Source of the DNA: JANXSD01 sp038206385
GTDB taxonomy: Bacteria; Bacteroidota; Bacteroidia; AKYH767-A; OLB10
Assembly (NCBI GenBank): GCA_038206385.1
Contig: JBBRAW010000082.1
Coordinates: 1-16,484 of the forward strand
DNA: 16,484 bases
Reading direction: 5' to 3'
The notes beneath the pieces were generated by a model. It had not been told where the DNA came from and ran no database searches. It saw only the letters and a list, made by a program, of their open reading frames with translations. A program made the translations under genes and the position numbers. This document shows positions 1 to 7,533 of this stretch, piece by piece. Position 1 is the first letter of the stretch, and the number at the start of each line of letters is the position of its first letter.

Positions 1-1805
1 GGCATTGGTGCAAGTAATAATGAATTGCGAACTCCATGTTTTTTTACTTCTTCACGTAACACATCCCACTCCCAACGATCACTAGGTTTTACTCCCCACA
101 TATCAAATTGGAAAATGCCTTGTGATATTGGTGATCCTTCATACGTTGAATACGGACCTTCTTTAATGGCAAGATCTTTAGAAGCAGTCATCGCTGCATA
201 ATAAATTGTCTCGAAAATATCTTTGTTTAACTGACGCGCTTCTTCACTCTCAAAAGGATAACGCATCAAAATAAATGCATCTGCTAATCCTTGTACACCA
301 ATTCCAATCGGACGATGACGCATATTACTATTCTTTGCTTCAACAACAGGATAATAGTTTACATCAATAATACGATTTAGATTTTTTGTAACAGTATACG
401 TGACATCAAATAATCGCTTGTGATCAAACTTTCCATTGATAACAAATCGTGGCAATGCAATCGAAGCAAGATTACAAACAGCTACTTCATCTTTCGCAGT
501 GTACTCAACAATCTCAGTACAAAGATTAGAACTCTTAATCGTTCCTAAATTTTTCTGATTGCTTTTTTCATTGCAAGCATCCTTATATAAAATGTATGGT
601 GTTCCTGTTTCAATTTGTGATTCAAGAATTGCAGTCCATAATTCACGCGCAGGAATACTCTTACGTGCACGACCTTCTGCTTCATACTTTGTATACAACA
701 ATTCGAATTCCATTCCATAGCAATCGCTAAGTCCTGGTGCTTCATTCGGACAGAAGAGACTCCATTGTCCTTCTTCTTTAACACGCTTCATAAATAAATC
801 GCAAATCCACATCGCATAAAATAAATCACGCGCACGATTTTCTTCTTTACCATGATTCTTTTTTAAATCAAGAAAATCAAAAATATCAGCATGCCATGGT
901 TCAATATAAATTGCAAATGATCCTTTACGTTTCCCTCCACCTTGATCGACATAACGCGCAGTATCATTAAACACACGCAACATCGGTACAATGCCATTAC
1001 TCGTTCCATTTGTTCCACGGATATATGAACCAGTAGCACGAATGTTATGAATACTCAATCCAATTCCACCAGCAGATTGTGAAATTTCAGCACATTGTTT
1101 CAACGTATTATAAATTCCATCAATACTATCATCTTGCATCTGAAGTAAAAAACAAGAACTAAGTTGTGGCTTTGGTGTTCCAGCGTTAAATAAAGTTGGA
1201 GTTGCATGCGTGAACCAACGCTCACTCATATAATTGTAAGTCTCAATAACTGAATCAATATCCGTTTTGTGAATCCCAACCGAAACACGCATTAACATAT
1301 GTTGAGGGCGCTCAACCACTTTACCATTGATCTTTAATAGATACGACTTCTCTAATGTTTTGAATCCGAAGAAATCATAACCGAAATCACGATCATAGAT
1401 AATAGTAGAATCTAAAAGGTCACTATGCATTTCAATAACTGCCATTACATCGTCGGCAATTAACGAAGCTTTCTTATTCGTTTTAGGGTCAATGAATTGA
1501 TAAAGATCACGCATTGTTTCTGAAAACAACTTCTTCGTGTTCTTATGGAGATTGGAAATTGCAATTCGAGAGGCTAATTGTGCAAAATCAGGATGACGTG
1601 TTGTTAAAGAAGCAGCAGTTTCCGCAGCTAGGTTATCTAGTTCTGTAGTTGTTACGCCATCATAAACGCCTTCAATTACTTTTTGAGCAACCAAAGCAGG
1701 ACTAACATGCTCAGGCGAAAGCCCATAACATAGTTTCTGGATACGCGCCGTAATCTTGTCAAACTTTACGGTCTCGTTTTTTCCGTCTCTCTTTATTACA
1801 TTCAT
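1..1805 (-). CDS. nrdA: Ribonucleoside-diphosphate reductase large (alpha) subunit, class Ia, 3' end missing
   Basis: Makes deoxyribonucleotides from ribonucleoside diphosphates together with a radical-bearing beta subunit, which is not in this window. The frame is open from ATG (1805-1803) to the window edge, giving 601 residues of an expected roughly 790. Residues 1-90 form an ATP-cone (starts MNVIKRDGKNETVKFDKIT) with Asp57, the residue linked to dATP inhibition in the human enzyme. The catalytic set is present and falls at the human RRM1 numbers: Cys218 (QLSSC), Asn427, Cys429 and Glu431 (SNLCTE), Cys444 (VCNLAS). From memory the sequence aligns with human RRM1 with few or no gaps, so this is the eukaryote-like class Ia type rather than the E. 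coli type. The visible part ends at LLLAPMP; the C-terminal barrel and tail cysteines are beyond the edge. No frameshift was seen. The gene is preceded by a long structured leader. Confidence 0.97.
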   Translation of the reverse strand, partial: MNVIKRDGKNETVKFDKITARIQKLCYGLSPEHVSPALVAQKVIEGVYDGVTTTELDNLAAETAASLTTRHPDFAQLASRIAISNLHKNTKKLFSETMRDLYQFIDPKTNKKASLIADDVMAVIEMHSDLLDSTIIYDRDFGYDFFGFKTLEKSYLLKINGKVVERPQHMLMRVSVGIHKTDIDSVIETYNYMSERWFTHATPTLFNAGTPKPQLSSCFLLQMQDDSIDGIYNTLKQCAEISQSAGGIGLSIHNIRATGSYIRGTNGTSNGIVPMLRVFNDTARYVDQGGGKRKGSFAIYIEPWHADIFDFLDLKKNHGKEENRARDLFYAMWICDLFMKRVKEEGQWSLFCPNEAPGLSDCYGMEFELLYTKYEAEGRARKSIPARELWTAILESQIETGTPYILYKDACNEKSNQKNLGTIKSSNLCTEIVEYTAKDEVAVCNLASIALPRFVINGKFDHKRLFDVTYTVTKNLNRIIDVNYYPVVEAKNSNMRHRPIGIGVQGLADAFILMRYPFESEEARQLNKDIFETIYYAAMTASKDLAIKEGPYSTYEGSPISQGIFQFDMWGVKPSDRWEWDVLREEVKKHGVRNSLLLAPM

Positions 1806-1961
1806 GTGGCGTTAAGTTAAATACTGGGTTAAAAGGGTAGGTTAGGTTTAGGTACTCTTAATTTTTACTGGCAATAAGCGATGAAAATGCATCCAATGCG
1901 AATTTGTTGCTTTCATTACTATACGTAGGATTTTCGATAAAGATGAAAACCAGCGTTTTGC

Positions 1962-1997
1962 GATTTGATCGGCTTGCTGCATGGCCGGATACAAATC
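1962..1997. repeat. Long bulged inverted repeat in the nrdA leader
   Basis: Outer arms GATTTG (1962-1967) and CAAATC (1992-1997) pair. Inside them AT (1968-1969) pairs with AT (1989-1990), and CGGC (1970-1973) with GCCG (1984-1987), leaving single-base bulges at 1988 and 1991 and a 10-base loop. That is 12 pairs in total. In an nrdA transcript it would lie about 155-195 bases before the start codon. A structured leader RNA or a protein-binding site are both possible. Confidence 0.45.
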
Positions 1998-2012
1998 TGG
2001 TTAAAGATAACC

Positions 2013-2029
2013 TTAACCCCAAGGGTTAA
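2013..2029. repeat. Perfect inverted repeat upstream of nrdA
   Basis: TTAACCC (2013-2019), a 3-base spacer CAA, then GGGTTAA (2023-2029). This is a perfect 7-base-arm palindrome. There is no T-run on the nrdA side, so it does not look like a terminator for the minus-strand gene upstream. It may be an operator or part of a leader structure. Confidence 0.5.
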
Positions 2030-2049
2030 TTTTTAACAATTGCTATCAG

Positions 2050-2074
2050 TTTTCAACAAAATCTGGGTTGAAAA
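2050..2074. repeat. Perfect 8-base-arm inverted repeat overlapping a plus-strand -33 element
   Basis: TTTTCAAC (2050-2057) pairs with GTTGAAAA (2067-2074) across a 9-base loop. Its right arm contains the TTG (2068-2070) of a plus-strand promoter candidate. A similar CAACAAA..CTG..GTTGAA arrangement occurs at 6432-6451 in another intergenic region. Confidence 0.45.
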
Positions 2075-2097
2075 AATTAATTCCACTTTTTACTTTG
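2068..2097 (+). promoter_or_regulatory. Bacteroidota-type promoter candidate without an obvious gene
   Basis: TTG at 2068-2070, a spacer of exactly 19 bases, then TTACTTTG at 2090-2097. The Bacteroidota consensus is TTG-N19-TAnnTTTG, so the -7 box has one mismatch. It points away from nrdA toward the 3' end of the minus-strand T9SS gene. Downstream only mini-ORFs are seen: 2131-2148 (5 codons, preceded by AGGAG at 2123-2127) and 2162-2218 (18 codons). It could drive a small or antisense RNA, or be a chance match in AT-rich DNA. Confidence 0.3.
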
Positions 2098-2271
2098 AAA
2101 GACAAAAAGAAAGATTATATAGAGGAGATAATGAGGATTATCAAATAATTTACTGAATTAGATGAAAGATACAACAAAAATAAATTACAATTTTGATGAT
2201 ATATATTTTGATGAATAATAGTACAACGCAAATTTAATTCACGATTTATATCATTATAAAAAAATAAAAAA

Positions 2272-4785
2272 TTACTTAATGATGCTAAATTTTCCTGAAA
2301 TTATTTTTCCATTTTTTGTTTTGAGTTCGTATAAATAAATTCCTTCTTGCTTTACAAATAACGAAATTTCTTTTGTTGGTATTGTTTCATCCGATAAAAT
2401 TATTTTTCCATAAACATCTAAAATTTTATAAGCTAAAATAGTTTCATCGCTTCGAATTGTTATCGATCCTTGTGAAGGATTAGGAAATATTTCTGTCGTT
2501 GAATTTATATTTTCTTTTATCCCAGTTGCATTTGTTGTTCCACGAAATAATCCACCACCAAATGTTGTTACCCAAAATTCATTAGATACATACGGATTGA
2601 AAAAGATTCTTTCTGGTTGACGAAATGGAAAAGTATTATCACGAATAAAAATTGGTGAAAGTGTATTCATTGTTATACTATGCCATAATCCATCTGTTTC
2701 AGTACTTAACCAAACTTCATTAGAAGTTTGCGGGTTAAAGGTGATGGAACTAACTCTATCAACAGCACTAAATATTCTATTCCAACTCTGACCTCTATTT
2801 GTAGTTTTATATAATCCTCCTAATCCATTAGGTGCTCCACCCCAACCGCTCCATACTCCAACATACCATGTGTTTTGTGTTGCATCAGATGGATCTATCA
2901 CTAAATCTTTTGTGTAATAAAACATTCCTGCATCTGAACGATCAATCCATGTTGTAGAGCCAAATGGTAAAATAAATATTCCTGATGATGCAGTAAATGT
3001 TCCTGAAGAATTTCTACGTGCACAATAACTTGCCACAAGTGATCCATCGTTTAAGACAATTATTGTTAATGGATGTCCTTCCGTTCTAGGTGGATTATTT
3101 ATTTTGATCCAAACACTACTATTACCAACTTGAATATTATCGCATTTCCAAATGCCACCTTCACCAACTCCATTTGCATAATGAATCACACTTGCATACA
3201 TACGATTTGTATTAGTTGGATCAATGGCCATCCATACAACAGGATGATTAAAGTCGTGCAATGTTTGCCAAGCACTTCCATTATTATTACTGTAACGAAT
3301 TCCACCAGAACCTGGATCTAATGTCGCATCTGTTAACCGAGTAGTTTGATAAATATCATGTACACTTGAAGTACTTGCATAAATGGTATTATTAGTTGGA
3401 TGCTTTAAAATAAAAAAGGTGGAATTTAATGTTGTTGCACCAAGCATACTCCAACTCGTTCCACCATCAGCACTTTTAATTCCATTAATATCAGAGAATG
3501 CAGCAGCTAAATGATTCGCATCTCCCCAACCTAAACTCCAACATGTTGTATTTTCTAATCCAACGCTATGATATGCTTTAAAACTTGGTGTATTAATGTT
3601 CGCAACGTTTTCATCATTTTTCGAAACATAAGCTTGCTCCCAAGTAGTTCCTCCATTCGTACTTACATGCGCAAAACCAAGATCTGTAAAAACTAAATGA
3701 GCAGCATTAATTGGATCTACTGCTAATCCTAAAACATATTCTGCATAACCCCATCCTCTATCACCACCATCACCACACCATCCTGTAACAATATTTGCAT
3801 TTTGTGTAGTGTTAAAAACCGATGTCCAATTCAATCCACCATTACTGCTTTTATTGATTGTGGGAATTCCATTTTGTGTATCACCACCGCCAACATATAC
3901 TTTATTGATATCATTTGAAGCACATGCAACGAAGAAAGATTTTTGCGATGCAGTTATTCCACTCGAAATATTTGTCCAAGATGATGACGTTCCAAGGCAT
4001 GAATAAATACCTGTGGAAGAACTAAAATCAGCGCCTGTTATTCCACCATACAAATTTGATTGTGCCATCGCAACTGCATATAACTTTAATTGCGTTCCTT
4101 GCTTCGCACCACAAAATGAACTCATCCCTTCTCCACTTGGCCAACCAGGTAAATTCATTAGGAAAAATGTGTTTCCATTATTTATAGAAACAATTAGACC
4201 TGCCGATGTACCAATATAAATTGTTGCACCATCAAAGAAGGCTCCAGCAACATGTAATCCATTTCCATTATTATTAAAACTATAAATGGATTGAAAACTT
4301 AAACCTCCATTCGAAGAAAAATATAGATCTGTATATGACGATAATAAAATTCGATTTGTTGTATTGGGATCAACCAAAATTGTAAATGCATTATCACTTG
4401 TTGGATCATCGATTAAACTGCTCCAATTAGCTCCACCATCATTACTGATTACTGGTCTACTTCTATCATTTCCATTTAGCGGAGTATGATCGATGGTGTA
4501 ACATATTTGTGGATTACTTGTAAATTGAATACTTGTATTGCGACTTCCTTGAAGAGCTGATGCATTTTGCAAACTCCAATTTGTTCCGAAATTAGTACTT
4601 CGGTAAACACCACTCATATCACAACTCATCCAAATTTCCTGACTATTGTGCAAACTAATTACAGGACTATAGAGAGCACCTCCAGCACCAATTCCTTTTG
4701 ACGTCCAATTTATTGATTGCGCATTTGTAGGATTTATTCCCAAAATAAAAATTGCTGTAATACTTAATAAGATGTTCGATTGCAT
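2272..4785 (-). CDS. Secreted BNR/sortilin-type beta-propeller protein with T9SS type A sorting domain
   Basis: A large exported protein probably sent across the outer membrane by type IX secretion and anchored or released at the surface. I chose the ATG at 4785-4783, since it gives a textbook signal peptide (MQSNILLSITAIFILGINPTNAQ) and an 837-residue protein. The frame extends upstream to an ATG at 4860 (862 residues), but that adds 25 residues before the signal. At least nine BNR-like S-x-[DN]-x-G-x-x-W/F motifs are spread along the chain (for example STNFGTNW, SNDGGANW, STNGGTTW, SADGGTSW, TTNRGQSW), as in sialidase, sortilin and GH74-type propellers. The opening (SPVISLHNSQEIWMSCDMSGVYRS) resembles GH74 proteins, including an Asp at the position of one catalytic acid, but the second acid was not located, so activity is open. 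The last ~75 residues (from IFPNPSQGSI) are the T9SS C-terminal domain. No sugar-utilisation genes lie nearby. Confidence 0.9.
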   Translation of the reverse strand: MQSNILLSITAIFILGINPTNAQSINWTSKGIGAGGALYSPVISLHNSQEIWMSCDMSGVYRSTNFGTNWSLQNASALQGSRNTSIQFTSNPQICYTIDHTPLNGNDRSRPVISNDGGANWSSLIDDPTSDNAFTILVDPNTTNRILLSSYTDLYFSSNGGLSFQSIYSFNNNGNGLHVAGAFFDGATIYIGTSAGLIVSINNGNTFFLMNLPGWPSGEGMSSFCGAKQGTQLKLYAVAMAQSNLYGGITGADFSSSTGIYSCLGTSSSWTNISSGITASQKSFFVACASNDINKVYVGGGDTQNGIPTINKSSNGGLNWTSVFNTTQNANIVTGWCGDGGDRGWGYAEYVLGLAVDPINAAHLVFTDLGFAHVSTNGGTTWEQAYVSKNDENVANINTPSFKAYHSVGLENTTCWSLGWGDANHLAAAFSDINGIKSADGGTSWSMLGATTLNSTFFILKHPTNNTIYASTSSVHDIYQTTRLTDATLDPGSGGIRYSNNNGSAWQTLHDFNHPVVWMAIDPTNTNRMYASVIHYANGVGEGGIWKCDNIQVGNSSVWIKINNPPRTEGHPLTIIVLNDGSLVASYCARRNSSGTFTASSGIFILPFGSTTWIDRSDAGMFYYTKDLVIDPSDATQNTWYVGVWSGWGGAPNGLGGLYKTTNRGQSWNRIFSAVDRVSSITFNPQTSNEVWLSTETDGLWHSITMNTLSPIFIRDNTFPFRQPERIFFNPYVSNEFWVTTFGGGLFRGTTNATGIKENINSTTEIFPNPSQGSITIRSDETILAYKILDVYGKIILSDETIPTKEISLFVKQEGIYLYELKTKNGKIISGKFSIIK

Positions 4786-4995
4786 AACAACAATATAATC
4801 GTTGAAGCTATAAAAAGAGAAATAATTTATGTAAGATCTTACAACAATATTACGTAACATTAATTACCTGATACTTTTCAAAAAAAAATACCACGCAGAA
4901 AATTAAGTTTTATTATTTTGATGTATAGTTTTATTTCCGAATATTATTGAAATAAATATATTGTTTCAACTGTATACGAGAAATTTGCTAGGAAT

Positions 4996-5568
4996 TCAAT
5001 CAATTTCTATATTGTATTTTGTTAATAATCCAGCGATTCCCGAAATGGAAAATTTTGCTTTTTTAATCCGATTCATTTCAGGATCTATTACATAATTATT
5101 GGAGGAACGAAAATCTGCTTTTTCTAAAATGGAATTTTGAAATATCGCCATCATAAAATCACAATTTTCAAAATGTGAACTTGTTAAATCTGTTTCTGTA
5201 AAATCAACTTCGTGCAGAGTGCAATTTTTAAAATGTGATTTTTTTATTATCAATTTATAAAAGGAAGAAAGATTCATGATGCAATCTTCAAATGTTGTAG
5301 AAAAAAGAAAGGCATTACAATTTTCAAAATGACAACCGAGTAATTTACATTTTTTGAATTTTACATCACGAAAACTGGTGTTCAATAATTTCACTAAACT
5401 CAAATTGCAATCTTTAAATTCACAGTCTGAAAAGATATAATTTGATAAGTCCGCATTCGCAAAATCGCAATTTATAAACTTACAATTTTCATATTCACCT
5501 TCAAGAATTTCGTTATTTGCAAAATTTATCTTCTCAAATATTTTGTCAACTATATAACTTTTGTTCAT
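4996..5568 (-). CDS. Qnr-like pentapeptide-repeat protein
   Basis: A 190-residue protein made almost entirely of pentapeptide repeats with the central residue F or L and frequent Cys at the first position (CKFINCDFANADLSNYIF, CEFKDCNL, CHFENC, SHFENCDF, ADFRSS). Such repeats fold into a right-handed square beta-helix. The C-terminus (IDPEMNRIKKAKFSISGIAG, then LLTKYNIEID) follows the pattern of the Qnr family cap, where a short helix mediates dimerisation. Qnr and MfpA proteins mimic DNA and bind gyrase or topoisomerase. Chromosomal homologues of this kind are widespread in Bacteroidota and their normal job is not known, so quinolone protection is only a possibility. It starts 60 bases after the stop of the 243-residue gene upstream, in the same direction, so the two may be co-transcribed. 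No signal peptide is seen; a cytoplasmic protein is expected. Confidence 0.88.
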   Translation of the reverse strand: MNKSYIVDKIFEKINFANNEILEGEYENCKFINCDFANADLSNYIFSDCEFKDCNLSLVKLLNTSFRDVKFKKCKLLGCHFENCNAFLFSTTFEDCIMNLSSFYKLIIKKSHFKNCTLHEVDFTETDLTSSHFENCDFMMAIFQNSILEKADFRSSNNYVIDPEMNRIKKAKFSISGIAGLLTKYNIEID

Positions 5569-5628
5569 TGTCTTTGCATGAATAATTTCAAATGTAAAGA
5601 TCTGCTTTATGTAATAGTAACTCCAAAT

Positions 5629-6360
5629 TTAATGTGTCATTCCACCGTTTGTAATGCTAATAAATTTCACCAAAGATCTTTTTGCTAAAGGGAGTAAAGT
5701 TTCTTCGATTGGAAGTATTAATTCAGTTTCGATTGCATAAGTTGCTGGATTTGGTAGATTTCGATTAAAAAGAATTAATTCATGCTTAATGTTTTCATAC
5801 GTGTTTCCTAACGATTTTTCATAAGAAGTAACATATTGCAAGCTTATAGCACGGTATCGCTCCTCCGATCCTTCAAAAATTGTAAGCTGGTATTCATAAA
5901 CTCTTGTCTCGCGATCTTTACCGCTCTTTAAAAATAAATACCCAGTATCGTAATGAATCGGCATAATGCCAACTGGAAAAATATTAATTTTGGATTCTAT
6001 CAAATCATAGATTTTCTTTCCTTCAGATAAATAATATTGAAATTGCGGAATGCTGAATTCAATTATAGATTCAATTTCCAGCATCAGGTTATCATCTTGG
6101 CTCAATTTTTCATAAACCAACTTGAACTGATTCAAATCTGCTTGTGTTAATTTTCCAGGAAAGCTATCGAAAAGATTTTTTTTCTGATCTCGCAAGGAAA
6201 CCAAATTGCGATAATGTTGGACTAATTCACCAAATGCTGGATATAATTTTGTTTCAGTAAATCGCTCACTAACATGTTGCAGATAAGCTAGAAGCAGATA
6301 CTTTTTATACTCGAAGTCGATGTGGTTTTCGGTAATCCAGTTTTCGTTTAACCTTTCCAT
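5629..6360 (-). CDS. Conserved-looking hypothetical protein, 243 residues
   Basis: No function recognised. The protein (starts MERLNENWITENHIDFEYKK) has no signal peptide or membrane segment and is rich in charged and aromatic residues. Its N-terminal half looks helical, and the second half (from about residue 124, INIFPVGIMPIHYDTGYLFL) is predicted mixed alpha/beta. It ends with LAKRSLVKFISITNGGMTH. From memory, proteins with this opening and the N-P-A-T-Y motif (residues 204-208) recur in Bacteroidota as uncharacterised proteins, but I cannot confirm this here. The gene is divergent from the OmpA-family gene, with 162 bases between them, and precedes the pentapeptide-repeat gene. Confidence 0.8.
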   Translation of the reverse strand: MERLNENWITENHIDFEYKKYLLLAYLQHVSERFTETKLYPAFGELVQHYRNLVSLRDQKKNLFDSFPGKLTQADLNQFKLVYEKLSQDDNLMLEIESIIEFSIPQFQYYLSEGKKIYDLIESKINIFPVGIMPIHYDTGYLFLKSGKDRETRVYEYQLTIFEGSEERYRAISLQYVTSYEKSLGNTYENIKHELILFNRNLPNPATYAIETELILPIEETLLPLAKRSLVKFISITNGGMTH

Positions 6361-6431
6361 ACATTGTGCTTTATTGTTTTAATATTTCACAAAAATGATA
6401 CCTTAATTATAGCGTATTTCTTCCAAATTGT

Positions 6432-6451
6432 TTCAACAAATTTCTGTTGAA
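6432..6451. repeat. Inverted repeat between divergent genes, operator-like
   Basis: TTCAACA (6432-6438) pairs perfectly with TGTTGAA (6445-6451) across a 6-base spacer. A second, overlapping palindrome TTGTT-TC-AACAA occupies 6428-6439. The repeat sits in the 162-base gap between the divergent 243-residue hypothetical gene and the OmpA-family gene, where promoters for both must lie. The pattern resembles the inverted repeat at 2050-2074. A regulator site is an inference. Confidence 0.4.
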
Positions 6452-6522
6452 TATTACATGATCTTCTAGCATATTGTTGCCTTTGCGTCACTAATTTAGA
6501 CGAATCATTCCAAATCAATTGT

Positions 6523-7521
6523 ATGAAACGTATCCTAATATTAGTTCCATTGCTTGCCATTCTCATTGTTTCTTGTGTTACACCAAGGATGTACGATGAA
6601 TTAAAGTCTAAAAAGGAAGCAGGAGATAAGCAAAACGAGGAGTTAAAAGCTCAAAACCTTGCATTAACAACGCGTGATCAGGAACTATCTTCTTCAGTGG
6701 AAGATCTTAAGTCGCAGGTTAAGGTGCTTAATGCAGATACTGCTAAGATGGGTGTGGAATTGCGTGAACTGCAATCGCAATATGCATCATTAAATACTAC
6801 CTATCAAACTTTATTAAAAGACGGCCCAACATCCGCAGCCAATTCTGAAGCAACGAAAAAATTAATTCGTGACTTACAAAAAACGCAAGAAAATCTGCAG
6901 AAGAAAGAAGATGAATTGCGAATTAAAGAAGCCGCTCTTAAAACGAAGAAGGAAACGCTCGATGCTATGAGTAGTGAATTGCATGAAAAAGATAAACGGT
7001 TAGCTGAGCTAGAACAAATTCTTGCAAGTAAAGATTCATCCGTAAAAGCATTGCGTAATACTGTTTCAAATGCGCTTATAGGATTTAAAGATAAAGGCCT
7101 AACAGTTGAAATGAAGAATGGTAAAGTGTATGTGATGTTAGAAGAACGATTGTTATTCGCAACAGGAAGTATCATTGTTGATCCAAAAGGAGTTGATGCA
7201 CTCAAAGAACTTGGGAAAGTGTTGGAGAAAAATCAGGATATCAATGTGCTAATAGAGGGTCATACCGATAATGTTCCTATGCGCGGAGCCGGTGATATCA
7301 AGGATAATTGGGATCTTAGTGCCATTCGTGCAACATCAGTAGTAAAAATATTATTGACCAATCCTAAAGTTGTACCTTCACATTTAACAGCAGCAGGACG
7401 AAGTGAATTTGCACCAATTGACAAATCCAATTCTGTTGATGGAAGAAAAAAGAATCGACGTATTGAAGTGATTCTAACACCTAAATTAGATGAAATATTT
7501 AAAGTGCTTGAAACAAATTAA
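6523..7521 (+). CDS. OmpA-family peptidoglycan-binding lipoprotein with coiled coil
   Basis: A 332-residue envelope protein. It opens with a lipoprotein signal (MKRILILVPLLAILIVSC), so Cys18 would be lipidated and the protein anchored in a membrane, probably the outer one. Residues about 22-178 are a long Lys/Glu/Leu-rich coiled coil. The C-terminal OmpA domain (about 195-320) carries EGHTDNVP with Asp249, NWDLSAIRA (262-270) and NRRIEV (311-316, Arg313). These are the residues that hold diaminopimelate of peptidoglycan in this family. It would tie the outer membrane or a protein complex to the cell wall. The layout is close to Pal and MotB-type proteins, but with a far longer spacer than Pal and a lipobox in place of a transmembrane helix. 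It is the first gene of a three-gene set, 12 bases before the next start. Confidence 0.92.
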   Translation: MKRILILVPLLAILIVSCVTPRMYDELKSKKEAGDKQNEELKAQNLALTTRDQELSSSVEDLKSQVKVLNADTAKMGVELRELQSQYASLNTTYQTLLKDGPTSAANSEATKKLIRDLQKTQENLQKKEDELRIKEAALKTKKETLDAMSSELHEKDKRLAELEQILASKDSSVKALRNTVSNALIGFKDKGLTVEMKNGKVYVMLEERLLFATGSIIVDPKGVDALKELGKVLEKNQDINVLIEGHTDNVPMRGAGDIKDNWDLSAIRATSVVKILLTNPKVVPSHLTAAGRSEFAPIDKSNSVDGRKKNRRIEVILTPKLDEIFKVLETN

Positions 7522-7533
7522 TATTTTTATTGA

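Larger units (their letters stand above)
1806..2271. other. 466-base gap: nrdA leader/upstream region rich in inverted repeats
   Basis: No convincing gene is seen. The stretch holds three inverted repeats (1962-1997, 2013-2029, 2050-2074), a G/T-rich run just before nrdA (GGTAGGTTAGGTTTAGGTAC, 1836-1855), and three copies of a CTGGGTTAAAA-like motif (about 1824, 1997 and 2063). The part from about 1885 to 2010 is visibly richer in G+C than its flanks. Three overlapping frames stay open there (minus 1858-2025, minus 1848-1982, plus 1943-2029), so open frames alone do not prove coding. No well-spaced TTG / TAnnTTTG promoter was found for nrdA. The half from 2100 to 2271 is very AT-rich and holds only mini-ORFs (plus 2131-2148 and 2162-2218). 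Confidence 0.6.

Noticed and set aside
1836..1855. Telomere-like run (GGTAGGTTAGGTTTAGGTAC) before nrdA
   Set aside because: The spacing between units is irregular and there are only about four units. It is too short to be a repeat array, although it may belong to the leader.
1848..1982. ATG-started 44-residue minus-strand frame in the nrdA leader
   Set aside because: It overlaps other open frames on both strands, its composition looks unlike protein, and it lacks a ribosome site.
4786..4860. 25-residue N-terminal extension of the T9SS propeller protein (ATG at 4860)
   Set aside because: It would place a polar, aromatic stretch before a complete signal peptide that begins at the ATG at 4785. 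The shorter start is more natural, though it is not proven.
4996..5568. Calling the pentapeptide-repeat protein a quinolone-resistance gene
   Set aside because: Only family resemblance is visible. There is no integron, plasmid or mobile context, and chromosomal homologues need not give resistance.
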